A stretch of 64,000 bases of DNA from DATEKX01 sp963726785 (GTDB lineage Bacteria; Acidobacteriota; Blastocatellia; UBA7656). Position numbers and translations under genes: made by a program. The notes under the pieces are model-generated. The model was not told the DNA's origin, searched no databases, and saw only the letters and a program-made list of their open reading frames with translations. Below, one piece after another: positions 1 through 8,580 of this stretch (positions are counted from its first letter, which is position 1; every line of letters begins with the position of its first letter). The DNA is taken from NCBI GenBank assembly GCA_963726785.1, contig CAVSDJ010000007.1, positions 682,001-746,000 of the forward strand, written 5' to 3'.

Positions 1-327
1 CCCCCATTCCAGTTTAAATTCGGCCAGATACTTCGCGCCCTTTATGCGGAGCCTGCTGCCTTCGCGCTCTTCAGTTTCGAGCAGAACAGAGCTTCCGTCA
101 GGCAACTGCACTATCTCCATCAGGTCGTTAAGCATCATCATTCGGCCAAAAGGCGCGGGCAGCGCGGCTATGAGAATCCCGTGAAAGCGCCGAGTGAGAA
201 CGCCTGAGATAGTGCCCGATGCATAACCACCCAGCCCGTTGGTTACAAGCCATTCGCGCGTCGGGTCGAAGTTCTCGCCTTTCTCGCGTCGTGCGGGCCA
301 ACGTATGCTGCGAACTAGTTCATCCAT
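1..327 (-). CDS. Amylo-alpha-1,6-glucosidase / glycogen debranching enzyme, N-terminal part (runs off the window)
   Basis: Only the first 109 codons are present; the gene continues past position 1. The translation contains EWLVTNGLGGYASGT, then GVLTRRFHGILIAALPAP, the characteristic opening of the archaeal/bacterial-type glycogen debranching enzyme N-terminal domain. Family knowledge: these enzymes hydrolyse alpha-1,6 branches of glycogen-like glucans. The ATG at 327 overlaps the treZ stop (TGA at 322-320) as ATGGATGA, so the two genes are probably translationally coupled. The neighbouring trehalose and glucanotransferase genes fit a cytoplasmic alpha-glucan pathway. The catalytic domain lies outside the window, so activity cannot be judged. 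Confidence 0.82.
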   Translation of the reverse strand, partial: MDELVRSIRWPARREKGENFDPTREWLVTNGLGGYASGTISGVLTRRFHGILIAALPAPFGRMMMLNDLMEIVQLPDGSSVLLETEEREGSRLRIKGAKYLAEFKLEWG

Positions 328-2294
328 TCTTTTCGCTCCTCAGGGCTTTTCTTACTTCGAGAGATTTCTTGTCTCCCATTATGTATCGCTCAGCTTTCGG
401 CTCTTCATAAAAAACGGGAGCGAGCGCGACCGCCGCGTGTCCTGGCATTCGCCAGTTGTCTTCCGTGTCGAGCGCGGGGATTCCGCTGCCTCCGTAGCGC
501 GCCGATTCGCTTGACCAAAGCGTCTTCCATCGCGTGCTGTCGGGCGGAGCAAGCAACGGCTCAGGCGCGGGGTCGAGATTAAGATCCGTGCCGAAGTTGA
601 CAATCAATAAACGGTCGCTCCCGTCATCAACAAAGTAACGTAACACGAACGCTTCATCCGCAAGCACTGCGCCGTCAATCCCGCGCTTCGCTTGCGCGCT
701 GAAGGCAAGATCGTCTCGCCGCAGCTTCAATAAATCAATATGCATCGCGTAAATTTCCGCGTGGCGTTTGCGCTCCGCAAAGTCCAACTTGCAACGCTCG
801 AATGTATCGGGGTCAGCAGGATCAGGAAGAATAGTCTGTATTTCTTCGGTGGCATAGCTGCGGAACTGTTCCAGAAACTCCGCTCGGCCAATGCGCACGA
901 GCCGCGCGAGATCAGTCTCGTGACTTGCGAAGTATAAAAACGGAGCGGACGCCGCGAATTCCTGCCCCTGAAAAAGCATGGGCGTTCCCGGCGCGAGCAG
1001 CATGAGCGCAGTCATAGCTCTATACCTTCCGGGCGAAGTCAATTGGTGACACCGCTCGCCGCGCACCGTGTTGGCAACCTGATCGTGGTTCTGAATGAAT
1101 GTAACAAATCTCTCAGGCTCTAAATCGAGCGCAGGCGTGCCGCGCCGCTGCCGCTGCCATTTATAACGCTGGCCTTGATACAGGTAGCCATGCTTGATTG
1201 CAGATATGAACTCCTGCGCCTTGCCTAAATAATCCGTATAGTACGCTTCGTTGCGGCCCGTCATCGCGACCATCGCGCTGTGATGAAGATCATCGTTCCA
1301 CAGTGCATCCATTCCGTAACCGCCCTGCTCCGGCGGTCGCACGAGTTGTGTTTGTTGCGGCTCGTTTTCGCCAACAACGATGATCGAGCGATTGCCTGCC
1401 GCGCAACGCGCGCGCCTGATAAGCTGCGCAAGAATGTGATCGGGTGATTCGTCGTAGATGTTCTGCGTGGCGTCCAGTCTGAGGCCGTCGAGGTGGAACT
1501 CGTCAATCCAATAACCGGCATTGGCAATGATGAACTCGCGCACAGGTTCGGAGTTCTCACCGTAAAAGTTGATGGCGTCGCCCCATTCCTTGACGTGATC
1601 GTCTGTGAAGTAGTCTTCGGAAAATTGCCTGAGATAATTCCCATCCGGCCCGAAGTGGTTGTAGACGACATCGAGTATCACGCCTATCCCGAAGCGCATG
1701 CGCGCGATCAACGAAGCGGCGAAAATCGTCCGCCGTGCCGTAAAGATGAATCGGCGCGAACAGATCAACGCCATCGTAGCCCCAGCCGAAGCGACCGGGA
1801 AATTCGTCGATGGGCATGATTTCGATTACTGTGATGCCGACGCGCGCAAGCTCTTCAAGTTCATGTGCGGCTGCTTCCCATGTCCCTTCGCGCGTGAAAG
1901 TGCCAACATGCATTTCATAAATGACCTGGCCTTTGAGCCGCACGCCCGGCCAATCCGTATCTGTCCATTTGAATCTATTCGGATCAATTATTTGCGAAGG
2001 GCCGTGCGGGCCTTCGGGTTGAAAGCGCGAAGCCGGGTCGGGGTAAAGCTTTTCGTCCGTATCCAGCTTGAGCTGGTAAAGCGGGCCATCGCTTGCTGCT
2101 TTTGCTGTGCCTGAAAAATATCCGTCAGGCTCGCTGCCGAGTTCGATCACCTGTCGCGCCCGTCCGTCCTGGCCTTCGATGATGACTTTTACATTTTTTC
2201 GCCGGGGTGCCCACACTCGAAAATGAACGCCGCCCTGCGGCAACACTTCGGCCCCGACAGGGAGCCTGCGGGCGCGCTCCTTGCTGTCACTCAT
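320..2294 (-). pseudogene. treZ: Malto-oligosyltrehalose trehalohydrolase, frameshifted
   Basis: TreZ releases trehalose from malto-oligosyltrehalose made by TreY. The N-terminal portion (2294 down to about 1694) has the CBM48-like beta-sandwich (GGVHFRVWAPRRKNVKV) and barrel start (QVIYEMHVGTFTREGTW, IEIMPIDEFPGRFGWGYDG). The rest continues in another frame with GVILDVVYNHFGPDGNYL, the nucleophile motif LRLDATQNI, the acid motif VVGENEPQ and FIQNHDQVAN. The frame changes at plus-strand 1692-1693, where one surplus base (GAAG instead of GAG) separates RAHAL from GIGVILD. Removing one base would give a normal TreZ of about 650 residues. No other lesion is visible, so this is either a very recent mutation or an assembly error. 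No treY is seen here. A start at ATG 2294 fits the family. Confidence 0.85.
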
Positions 2295-2469
2295 TCATTT
2301 GCCTTTCTCGCTGTAAAAGTGATCGCCGTTTCGGAGACCTCATCTCGGGTTTGTCACAAACGACCCGCGTGATGGGGTCGAGCGTGCACATAAACTAGCC
2401 TGCCTCATCACGCGCCGAGATGTAAAGAGCGATATGCTAGAATCAAATGAAATTCATAGGGAGATAAAA

Positions 2470-3999
2470 ATGAGATTCGCCAGATCGAGCGGCATTCTTC
2501 TGCATCCTACATCGTTGCCCGGCAGGTTTGGCATAGGCGATCTTGGGCGCGAGGCTTATCAGTTCGTTGATTTTCTTGTCGCAAGCGGCCAGAGCCTGTG
2601 GCAGGTGATGCCGCTTGGGCCTACGGGCTACGGCGATTCGCCTTATCAAAGCTTTTCCGCATTCGCAGGCAATACGCTTCTCATCAGCCCCGAGCGATTA
2701 ATCAGTGATGGTCTCTTATCGGATGACGATCTGAAGAGCGCGCCCGCGTTCGATTCAGAGCGAGTTGAATTCGGCAAGGTAATTCAGTTCAAAAAAACGA
2801 TTCTCAAAAAAGCGTTCGACAACTTCACACGCTCATCCAGCAACAACCTGCGAGAACAGGTGAACGGCTTTCGCCATTATGCGAGCGCGTGGCTTGCCGA
2901 TTATGCGCTCTTTACTGCCATCAAAGACGAGAAAAATAGTGCCGTGTGGAACACGTGGGAGCCTGAACTTGCGAAGCGCGAGCCTAAAGCGCTGGCCTCT
3001 CGGCGTGAAGAACTCGGCGCTCAAATCGAAGCGCAGGAGTTCTATCAATATTTATTCTTCAAACAATGGCTTGAGCTTAAAGCTTATTGCATGCAGAAGG
3101 GCATAAAGCTGATTGGCGATATGCCTATCTTTGCCGCGCACAATTCGGCTGACGTGTGGGCGCACCCCGAACTGTTCAAGCTCGACAAAGAAGGAAACCC
3201 CTTAGTGGTCGCGGGCGTGCCACCTGACCTGTTCAGCGACACGGGCCAGCTTTGGGGCAACCCGCTTTACAACTGGGATAGGATGCGCGCCGCAGGCTAC
3301 CGCTGGTGGATAGAGCGAATGCGCGCAACGCTCAGAACTGTAGACATAGTGCGCGTGGATCATTTTCGTGGATTTGCGGCATCGTGGGAAGTGCCCGCAG
3401 GCGACGATACTGCCGTGAACGGCAAATGGGTCGAGGTGCCGGGCAAAGAACTCTTTGAAACTTTGAAGGCCAATCTGGGCGACCTGCCTGTGCTCGCGGA
3501 AGATCTGGGAACGATCACGCCCGACGTTCATGCCTTGCGCGATGGACTGGGATTTCCCGGCATGCGTGTTTTGCAATTCGCATTCGGCGGCACAAGCGAC
3601 AACACTCACCTTCCGCACAATTATGTTCCGAACACTGTCGTCTACACGGGCACGCACGACAACGACACGGTCGTCGGCTGGTTCAACGCGGAAGCGGGTG
3701 ATAGCACTACGCTCGATGCCAAGCATATCGAGCGCGAGCGCAAGTTTTGCAAGAAGTATCTTCACTCCAGTGGAAAAGAGATTCACTGGGACTTCATACG
3801 CACGGCGCTTGCGTCTGTGGCGGACATCGCAATCATCGCGCTTCAGGATTTGCTTGGGCTTGATTCTTCCGCGCGCATGAACCTTCCCGCGAGCGAAGAA
3901 GGCAACTGGGGGTGGCGGTTCGAGTCCGGCGCGCTGACCGGAAAACTGGGCAGCAAGCTTAAAGAGATGACCGAAATTTACGGGCGCGCCGCCGATTGA
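2470..3999 (+). CDS. malQ: 4-alpha-glucanotransferase (GH77 amylomaltase)
   Basis: MalQ transfers alpha-1,4-glucan segments between malto-oligosaccharides in the cytoplasm. The protein is 509 residues, normal for bacterial amylomaltase. It starts MRFARSSGILLHPTSLPG, the usual GH77 opening. Catalytic motifs are present: VRVDHFRGF (nucleophile D297), LAEDLG (acid/base E344) and THDNDT (D397). I chose ATG 2470 rather than the in-frame ATG at 2434 because AGGGAGA at 2458-2464 is a good ribosome binding site and the family start aligns here. It is divergent from treZ, sharing about 175 bp of upstream DNA. It supplies or consumes the maltodextrins that TreZ and the debranching enzyme act on. Confidence 0.95.
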   Translation: MRFARSSGILLHPTSLPGRFGIGDLGREAYQFVDFLVASGQSLWQVMPLGPTGYGDSPYQSFSAFAGNTLLISPERLISDGLLSDDDLKSAPAFDSERVEFGKVIQFKKTILKKAFDNFTRSSSNNLREQVNGFRHYASAWLADYALFTAIKDEKNSAVWNTWEPELAKREPKALASRREELGAQIEAQEFYQYLFFKQWLELKAYCMQKGIKLIGDMPIFAAHNSADVWAHPELFKLDKEGNPLVVAGVPPDLFSDTGQLWGNPLYNWDRMRAAGYRWWIERMRATLRTVDIVRVDHFRGFAASWEVPAGDDTAVNGKWVEVPGKELFETLKANLGDLPVLAEDLGTITPDVHALRDGLGFPGMRVLQFAFGGTSDNTHLPHNYVPNTVVYTGTHDNDTVVGWFNAEAGDSTTLDAKHIERERKFCKKYLHSSGKEIHWDFIRTALASVADIAIIALQDLLGLDSSARMNLPASEEGNWGWRFESGALTGKLGSKLKEMTEIYGRAAD

Positions 4000-4024
4000 A
4001 GATCAGATTTTCAGGTATTTCTCT

Positions 4025-4906
4025 CTAAGTGCATTCGCGGACGAAATCGGCAAGCGCGTCACGCCAGTGGCGCAGCGGCGCAAGTCCGATCTTCTCTGAA
4101 ATCAGGCATCGCATCGCGGAGTTTTGTGGGCGCAGGGCCGCTTGACCTAACGCCTGACGCGTGACAGGCTCGATTTCAACTCCTTTAATTCCTGCCATCT
4201 CAAGCGCCAACAGCGCGAACTCCAGCCAGGTGGCGACGCCTGTGTTTGTGACTTGATATAACCCGTGCGCTTTGAGGTTGATAATCTCTTCTATGCGCGC
4301 GGCGAGGTCAGGCGCAAAAGTAGGGATAGAAGTCTGATCGCTCACGCCTTTCAAGCGGGGCGAAAGGCTTGCGTATTCAAACAACCGGCTCCCGAAATTC
4401 TTTCCCCCCTTGCCGAATAGCCATGAAGTGCGAATGATGAAAAACGTCCTGGCTTCTTCGCGCACGGCCATCTCGCCAGCCAGCTTGGATTTTCCATAAA
4501 TGCTTCGCGGATTCGGCGCGTCTTCTTGCGTATAAAACCCCGGCTTTGCGCCGTCGAAAACATAATCCGTGCTGGTGTGAACGATCTCTCGGCCAAACTC
4601 GCGGCACGCGCGAGCCAGAAACCTTGGGCCTGATTCATTAACGGCGAATGCCCATTCAGGCTCGCGCTCGCAACGGTCCACATCGCCGGTCGTGGCGCAG
4701 TTGATTACGAAATCAGGGCGCTCTCGCTCGATCAATCGCATCACGTCGTCTTCGCGTGTGATGTCCAGTTCGGCGTGCGTAGGCGCAACTGCGCGCCAGC
4801 CCGAAGCATTCAATCGTTCGCGCATAAAGCGAGCCAGCAACCCGTTGCCGCCCGTAATCAATGCGCTTTTAGTTTGAGCAGTCAGGTGATCGTTGTTTTC
4901 GAGCAT
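4025..4906 (-). CDS. rfbD: dTDP-4-dehydrorhamnose reductase
   Basis: This is an extended SDR of 293 residues. It has the nucleotide-binding GGNGLLA (19-25), TSTDYVFDG (about 111-119) and the catalytic YGKSK (Y137, K141), all typical of RfbD/RmlD, which makes dTDP-L-rhamnose from dTDP-6-deoxy-L-lyxo-4-hexulose using NAD(P)H. RmlA, B and C are not adjacent, so it stands apart from the usual rml operon. A related sugar-nucleotide reductase is possible. It converges with malQ, with only 25 bp between the stops and no clear terminator. Confidence 0.85.
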   Translation of the reverse strand: MLENNDHLTAQTKSALITGGNGLLARFMRERLNASGWRAVAPTHAELDITREDDVMRLIERERPDFVINCATTGDVDRCEREPEWAFAVNESGPRFLARACREFGREIVHTSTDYVFDGAKPGFYTQEDAPNPRSIYGKSKLAGEMAVREEARTFFIIRTSWLFGKGGKNFGSRLFEYASLSPRLKGVSDQTSIPTFAPDLAARIEEIINLKAHGLYQVTNTGVATWLEFALLALEMAGIKGVEIEPVTRQALGQAALRPQNSAMRCLISEKIGLAPLRHWRDALADFVRECT

Positions 4907-5019
4907 GCTTGAGATGATCCAGTCGGCTGATTCATTTGACTCGCGCGAATCTGCATTTTAATCGCGCATTCCGACTTAAATCAACTTCCGCTCGTTTTCG
5001 TATGCGGCTCGATGCTCTT

Positions 5020-5715
5020 TCACAACTCGCTTAATTCTTTGAGCGCCTTCCGGTCGAGGATTATTATCTTCATACGACCTACTTCAATAATTCCGTGCAG
5101 TTTCAAGGCGTCAAGCATATTTGTCACCGTTTCACGATACAGGCCGATCTTTTTGCCTATCTCTTGGTGGGTCAGCCCAACGATAGTCAAATCTTCGCCC
5201 GCAAGCTCCAGAAGATAAGCCGCTATTCTGGAGTCTGCCAACTGGAAGCGCGACCTGTAATGATCGTCTTCGACTTTGGCGAGCCTTCTGCCCAACATCT
5301 CGGCTACCCAGAGCGGGGCGCTTTTTATCCACTCCTTCGCCGAATCAGTATCAATCATAGTGATTGTAGCTCCCGGACTTCCCGTAATTGCTCTGGTCCC
5401 CATCATAGTCTGACCGAGCAGCGGAAAATCTCCGAACAGCACGCCCGAACCGAGGTTTTTCACCAGCGTGTCGTGTCGTGTGTGCCAGATTTCAACAAGG
5501 CCGTGCCTCACAAGAAATAATTCATCTTTGCTGCGAATGATTCGATGGGGGCTAAATGATTTGATCGGGAGCGCTTCGAATATTTGCGAATCAGGCAACT
5601 CCTCGATGTGCAAATAGCCAATCTTTTGTGCGAGAGCAGAGGCGGTGAGCGCTTTCTTCCTCTGCGTAGGTTCGTGCTTTTTTACTCGCCCATGTGGTTT
5701 CGGTCGTTTGGTCAT
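5020..5715 (-). CDS. Crp/Fnr-family transcriptional regulator
   Basis: A protein of 231 residues. After a basic N-terminal tail of about 30 residues comes a cyclic-nucleotide-binding-like beta-roll (about 40-140, with LFLVRHGLVEIW and GVLFGDFPLLGQ). A long dimer helix follows, then a C-terminal winged HTH (LTHQEIGKKIGLYRETVTN, about 177-195). There are no Fnr-type N-terminal cysteines, so an Fe-S oxygen sensor is unlikely. The phosphate-binding cassette departs from the Crp consensus (GDFPLL instead of GExxLL), so the ligand is unknown. It is monocistronic, with a long non-coding stretch upstream. Confidence 0.88.
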   Translation of the reverse strand: MTKRPKPHGRVKKHEPTQRKKALTASALAQKIGYLHIEELPDSQIFEALPIKSFSPHRIIRSKDELFLVRHGLVEIWHTRHDTLVKNLGSGVLFGDFPLLGQTMMGTRAITGSPGATITMIDTDSAKEWIKSAPLWVAEMLGRRLAKVEDDHYRSRFQLADSRIAAYLLELAGEDLTIVGLTHQEIGKKIGLYRETVTNMLDALKLHGIIEVGRMKIIILDRKALKELSEL

Positions 5716-6009
5716 ATCGGTCTCAGCCTATCCTCATTATTCAGATAGCATCACGATTGAGGTATCCCTGCAATCTTCGGATCATCTATCGCCGACTACC
5801 TCTCGCATACAGGAAGCAAATCTATAAATGAAGCCTTCTACCTTCTCCGTCATCTATACAAGATGATTGATAAATTAGGGGACGCAGCAACTACGCTGAT
5901 ACCCACCTCTGGCTTCCTCTGCTGCTTCCCCTTTCAAGTGGGGAGTTACACCCGAAGGAGAAAAACCTGCCTCGAATCATTCCTACTCATTCACAGCTTC
6001 ACAAATATT

Positions 6010-6072
6010 GAGGAGGCGTAGCGGGCGGAGGGGGACACATCCGCTAATATCTATCCGCCGTTACGCCTCCTC
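6010..6072. repeat. Imperfect inverted repeat / long hairpin
   Basis: The left arm 6010-6029 (GAGGAGGCGTAGCGGGCGGA) pairs with the right arm 6054-6072, whose reverse complement is nearly identical with one or two differences. The loop is about 24 nt. No T-run follows, so it is not a textbook terminator. It could be a structured RNA element or a repeat remnant. Confidence 0.6.
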
Positions 6073-6398
6073 TCCCCCAGGCTGTCGCAGCCCCTCAACC
6101 GCGACAGTCCGTTCTGGATTGTAAGAAGGCTAGAGCACGAATTTATGCCGCGAGGGGACAACGTTCAGACAACGAGCTACTGACCAACTCGGCAACTCTG
6201 TCGGCCTTGGCCTTCCCAACATCGCAGCACTGACACCAGATTTGATCTTCAAGACTTGGGTATGACAACAACTGGCTAACCGCGCCGAACCGAGACAAAG
6301 TTTAAATCCCACCCTTTCAACGAAATTTCCTCGAAGACGGACATATCGCAGGTGGTGCTTAAAAAATTACCTGTACTTGATACCATCAACGTAGTACA

Positions 6399-6421
6399 CT
6401 GTCCTATGAAAATAGGAACAG
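6399..6421. promoter_or_regulatory. Imperfect palindrome upstream of first HTH gene (candidate operator)
   Basis: CTGTCCTAT, then GAAA, then ATAGGAACAG forms an imperfect palindrome about 90 bp upstream of the first HTH regulator. The core ATAGGAA recurs upstream of the paralogous gene at 7147-7157. Autoregulation by the HTH protein is an inference. Confidence 0.35.
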
Positions 6422-6511
6422 CGCAATACTAAACCAGAAGTCCGACAGTGTCAACTACAATATTAGGTCGGCGCTCCATAAAAATGGCAGCGCGATGAAA
6501 GAGGCTCATTT

Positions 6512-6952
6512 ATGATCAAAGGCAAGTCGAATAAACAACCGAAAGTCGAAACGCTTGGCGAATATCTAAAACGCATCATGAGTGAAAAGCGGCTCACGAT
6601 GATAGATGTTCAGGAACGCAGCGATAGGAGAATAACCGATGCCTATATCGCCAATATCATGAAAGGCATAGCCAGTAATCCTTCGGTAGACAAACTCAAG
6701 GCGCTGGCGGTCGGGATTGGCGAGCCTGAGGAGAATGTATTCAAAGCCGCACGCGGAGTGCCGTTGGATGGCGCGCAAGAACAAAACGGTGAGCCGTGGT
6801 CGGCTGGCGGCATCCTAAAGGCGATGGAGATGATTATGGCCAGCCCTGAGAGGACACAGATATTGCGGGCGCTGATCGAAATGTCGATCAAGGACTTGAA
6901 AACAGTGTTGCAGTTTATTGAATCTATGAAGAAGCCAGCATCGCCAGAATAA
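6512..6952 (+). CDS. Small HTH (XRE-like) DNA-binding protein, paralogue A
   Basis: A protein of 146 residues. The N-terminal half (about 14-80) resembles an XRE/Cro helix-turn-helix: LGEYLKRIMSEKRLTMIDV, then ITDAYIANIMKG, PSVDKLKALAVGIG and EPEENVFKAARG. The C-terminal half is predicted helical (KAMEMIMASPERTQILRAL) and ends in Lys/Pro. The recognition helix has DAYIANIMKG where a typical XRE has a serine/threonine-rich turn. AAAGAGG at about 6498-6504 is the ribosome binding site. It is roughly half identical by eye, without gaps, to the protein at 7292-7732, and the two have the same length, so they are a tandem duplication. Target and partner are unknown. Confidence 0.75.
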   Translation: MIKGKSNKQPKVETLGEYLKRIMSEKRLTMIDVQERSDRRITDAYIANIMKGIASNPSVDKLKALAVGIGEPEENVFKAARGVPLDGAQEQNGEPWSAGGILKAMEMIMASPERTQILRALIEMSIKDLKTVLQFIESMKKPASPE

Positions 6953-7030
6953 GGCATTTCGTCAAAGTAAGGCACTATACACAACTGCCTGCTTCGTGTA
7001 GTAGCAATCAAGTTTTTGACACCAAACATT

Positions 7031-7050
7031 CCGCCTGCGGGGCGGCTTTT
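7031..7050 (+). terminator. Rho-independent terminator of first HTH gene
   Basis: CCGCC (7031-7035) and GGCGG (7041-7045) form a short GC stem with a 5-nt loop, followed by CTTTTGTT. It lies 79 bp after the stop at 6952. Confidence 0.6.
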
Positions 7051-7090
7051 GTTGCCTTTTGCCCCGATCTTCTATTGAGAGTACGCCCAG

Positions 7091-7152
7091 CCTATGATAC
7101 AAAGCTTGGCTGCGGGGATAAAGTTTACGTGCAGCCAAGCATGAGTCATAGG
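7091..7152. repeat. Large two-part hairpin between the paired HTH genes
   Basis: The outer arms CCTATGA (7091-7097) and TCATAGG (7146-7152) are perfect complements. The inner arms GCTTGGCTGC (7104-7113) and GCAGCCAAGC (7131-7140) are a perfect 10-bp stem. Internal loops of 5-6 nt and an apical loop of 17 nt complete it. The lack of a T-run argues against a terminator. It could be an operator pair or a structured RNA leader for the second gene. Confidence 0.7.
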
Positions 7153-7200
7153 AAACTGTAACAACCCTGACAACCCACTATTACAGGAATAGTTTCTATG
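7147..7200. promoter_or_regulatory. Inverted repeats upstream of second HTH gene (candidate operators)
   Basis: CATAGGAAACT (7147-7157) is mirrored by AGTTTCTATG (7191-7200), one base shorter. ACTAT (7177-7181) and ATAGT (7189-7193) form a separate perfect palindrome. They lie about 90-145 bp before the ATG at 7292. The ATAGGAA core is shared with the palindrome in front of the first HTH gene. Confidence 0.35.
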
Positions 7201-7291
7201 TTTATGGCTCAGGCGAATTACTGACAGACAGATTCGATTGTGTCCAAAATGACATTCCTGAAAAACAGGGTGCGCCCTGAAAGGATAATCT

Positions 7292-7732
7292 ATGGCCCAT
7301 GACAGGCCCGACAAGCCCCAGAAAATCGAAACCCTCAGCCAGTACGTCAAACGCATTCTCGAAGAGAAGCAAATGACCATGAAGAATGTTCAAGAACGCA
7401 GCGAGGGGGGTATAGCCGATGCATACGTAGGCAGCATCGTAAACGGCGTGGCACGGAACCTTTCCGTTGATAAGCTCAAGGCGCTTGCAATCGGACTTGG
7501 CGAGCCTGAGGATGATGTCTTCAAGGTCGCGCGCGGGCTGCCTCTTGATTATGAAGAAGAAGCGACCCGTGACCCCTGGCCGGGAACCGTCCTTGCAAAA
7601 GCAATGGGGAAAATTGTATCGAGCCCCGAGTTGACAAAGATACTAAAAGCGTTGCTGCAAATGTCGCTCAAGGAATTGCAAGCGGTGTTGAAGTACATAG
7701 AATTCATGAAGAAACCAAAGACCAGAGATTAA
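7292..7732 (+). CDS. Small HTH (XRE-like) DNA-binding protein, paralogue B
   Basis: A protein of 146 residues that aligns end to end with the one at 6512-6952. It has an HTH region (LSQYVKRILEEKQMTMKNV, IADAYVGSIVNG, LSVDKLKALAIGLGEPE, DVFKVARGLPLD) and a helical C-terminus (LLQMSLKELQAVLKYIEFM). AAAGGA at 7279-7284 is the ribosome binding site. The most conserved stretches are VQERS, DAY, SVDKLKALA and GEPE, which probably form the DNA-binding core. The more divergent second half may specify ligand or oligomer partner. Whether it heterodimerises with its paralogue is unknown. Confidence 0.75.
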   Translation: MAHDRPDKPQKIETLSQYVKRILEEKQMTMKNVQERSEGGIADAYVGSIVNGVARNLSVDKLKALAIGLGEPEDDVFKVARGLPLDYEEEATRDPWPGTVLAKAMGKIVSSPELTKILKALLQMSLKELQAVLKYIEFMKKPKTRD

Positions 7733-8241
7733 TCGAGCCTGGACTTAAGAACTTAACGTGGCGTCTGGACTTAAGGCGATGCCTCGACCACAAGGCTTCG
7801 ATTTGCATGCGTTCCCATGTGAGAAGCTGATCATATCGTTGACGGATGCTCTTGAATGGCTTGCAAATAAAAACGTAAAGATTCGCTATAGTCCTTAAAA
7901 TCATGTGATAGGTTCCGCCAATGGCCTGGAGCGGCTGCGATCTATATTTAAGAGGCGTGATCTGCGGTTTCAAATATTGCGCGCAACACTGCTCGGCTCT
8001 CCGCGTCTCGGTATGCCCGTTGCCCGGTAATTTCCGGCACTCGCGCGGCGGCGACCTATCAATCAACATATTACTGATTCGGTTCAACGGTCTACGCGTA
8101 GCGTAAGCCCGGAACCTTGATCAGCAATTCTCGTGAGATGGTTTACTACTCTGCGCATTGCGATTCATTGGTGCCTTTCAGGATGGCCAGAGCAGTGCGC
8201 TGATACAATCCTCACTGTTTATACCAAAGGAGAAAAGTCTG
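7733..8241. other. Non-coding stretch upstream of small secreted protein
   Basis: About 510 bp with no supportable gene. A direct repeat of CTGGACTTAAG (about 7739-7749 and 7775-7785) lies just after the HTH gene. A candidate extended -10 (TGATACAAT, 8201-8209) lies about 30 bp before the next ATG. A short open frame at 7921-8106 has no ribosome binding site and is not called. Confidence 0.45.
8201..8209 (+). promoter_or_regulatory. Candidate extended -10 promoter element
   Basis: TGATACAAT matches the extended -10 pattern TGnTATAAT at all but one position. It is about 33 bp upstream of the ATG at 8242. No clear -35 is visible. Confidence 0.35.
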
Positions 8242-8580
8242 ATGAAAGTAAGATTGTTATTAGCCGCAATTTGCATTTTCACTTTCCCGATGTGGTTTTC
8301 GCTTGCCCCGAATAAAGCCACGATGAACCCGACTCCATTTGCTATGGTTGCGCTCGCAGGCCATATAGGCCCGAACGGCGCTTGGTGTCAATGCGGCAGT
8401 TTTGCAGAATGCATCTGTGATATAGGTGAAACAAGGGCCATCAATAACCCTGTTTCAAAGGAGTCTTCCAGGAATGGTAATGCCTTGTCAGGCGCGGAGG
8501 TTTCTACTGGACTCGACCCCGGCGCTAGTGTGCTGTTCATCACACTTGTGCTGTTATTAGTGTTAAGAATGCGATTCTAA
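8242..8580 (+). CDS. Small Cys-rich secreted or membrane-anchored protein
   Basis: A protein of 112 residues that I cannot assign to a named family. The start is fixed by AAAGGAGAAAA directly before ATG 8242. It has an N-terminal signal-type helix (MKVRLLLAAICIFTFPMWF) and a short extracytoplasmic segment with paired CxC motifs (WCQCG and CICDIGE; C49, C51, C57, C59). A Ser/Asn-rich linker and a C-terminal hydrophobic helix (about 95-108) end in LRMRF. The tripartite plan of signal, cargo, and helix plus basic tail resembles surface-sorting substrates, but no PEP or LPxTG motif is visible. The four cysteines could bind metal or form disulfides. Confidence 0.65.
   Translation: MKVRLLLAAICIFTFPMWFSLAPNKATMNPTPFAMVALAGHIGPNGAWCQCGSFAECICDIGETRAINNPVSKESSRNGNALSGAEVSTGLDPGASVLFITLVLLLVLRMRF

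Larger units (their letters stand above)
5716..6511. other. Long non-coding stretch with hairpins between Crp/Fnr gene and first HTH gene
   Basis: About 800 bp in which I find no convincing gene; the short open frames have no ribosome binding site and atypical composition. It contains a long imperfect stem (6010-6072), a short CCCC/GGGG hairpin near 5928-5943 and an imperfect palindrome (6399-6421) about 90 bp before the next start. It may hold divergent promoters or an unrecognised RNA. Confidence 0.5.

Noticed and set aside
1493..1819. Open frames on the plus strand opposite treZ
   Set aside because: They mirror the coding strand of treZ, lack ribosome binding sites and have no family features.
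6130..6312. 60-codon minus-strand open frame in the gene-poor region
   Set aside because: No ribosome binding site, unusual residue use; not supported as a gene.
7921..8106. 61-codon Cys-containing plus-strand open frame
   Set aside because: No ribosome binding site, no signal peptide and no recognisable pattern; probably chance.
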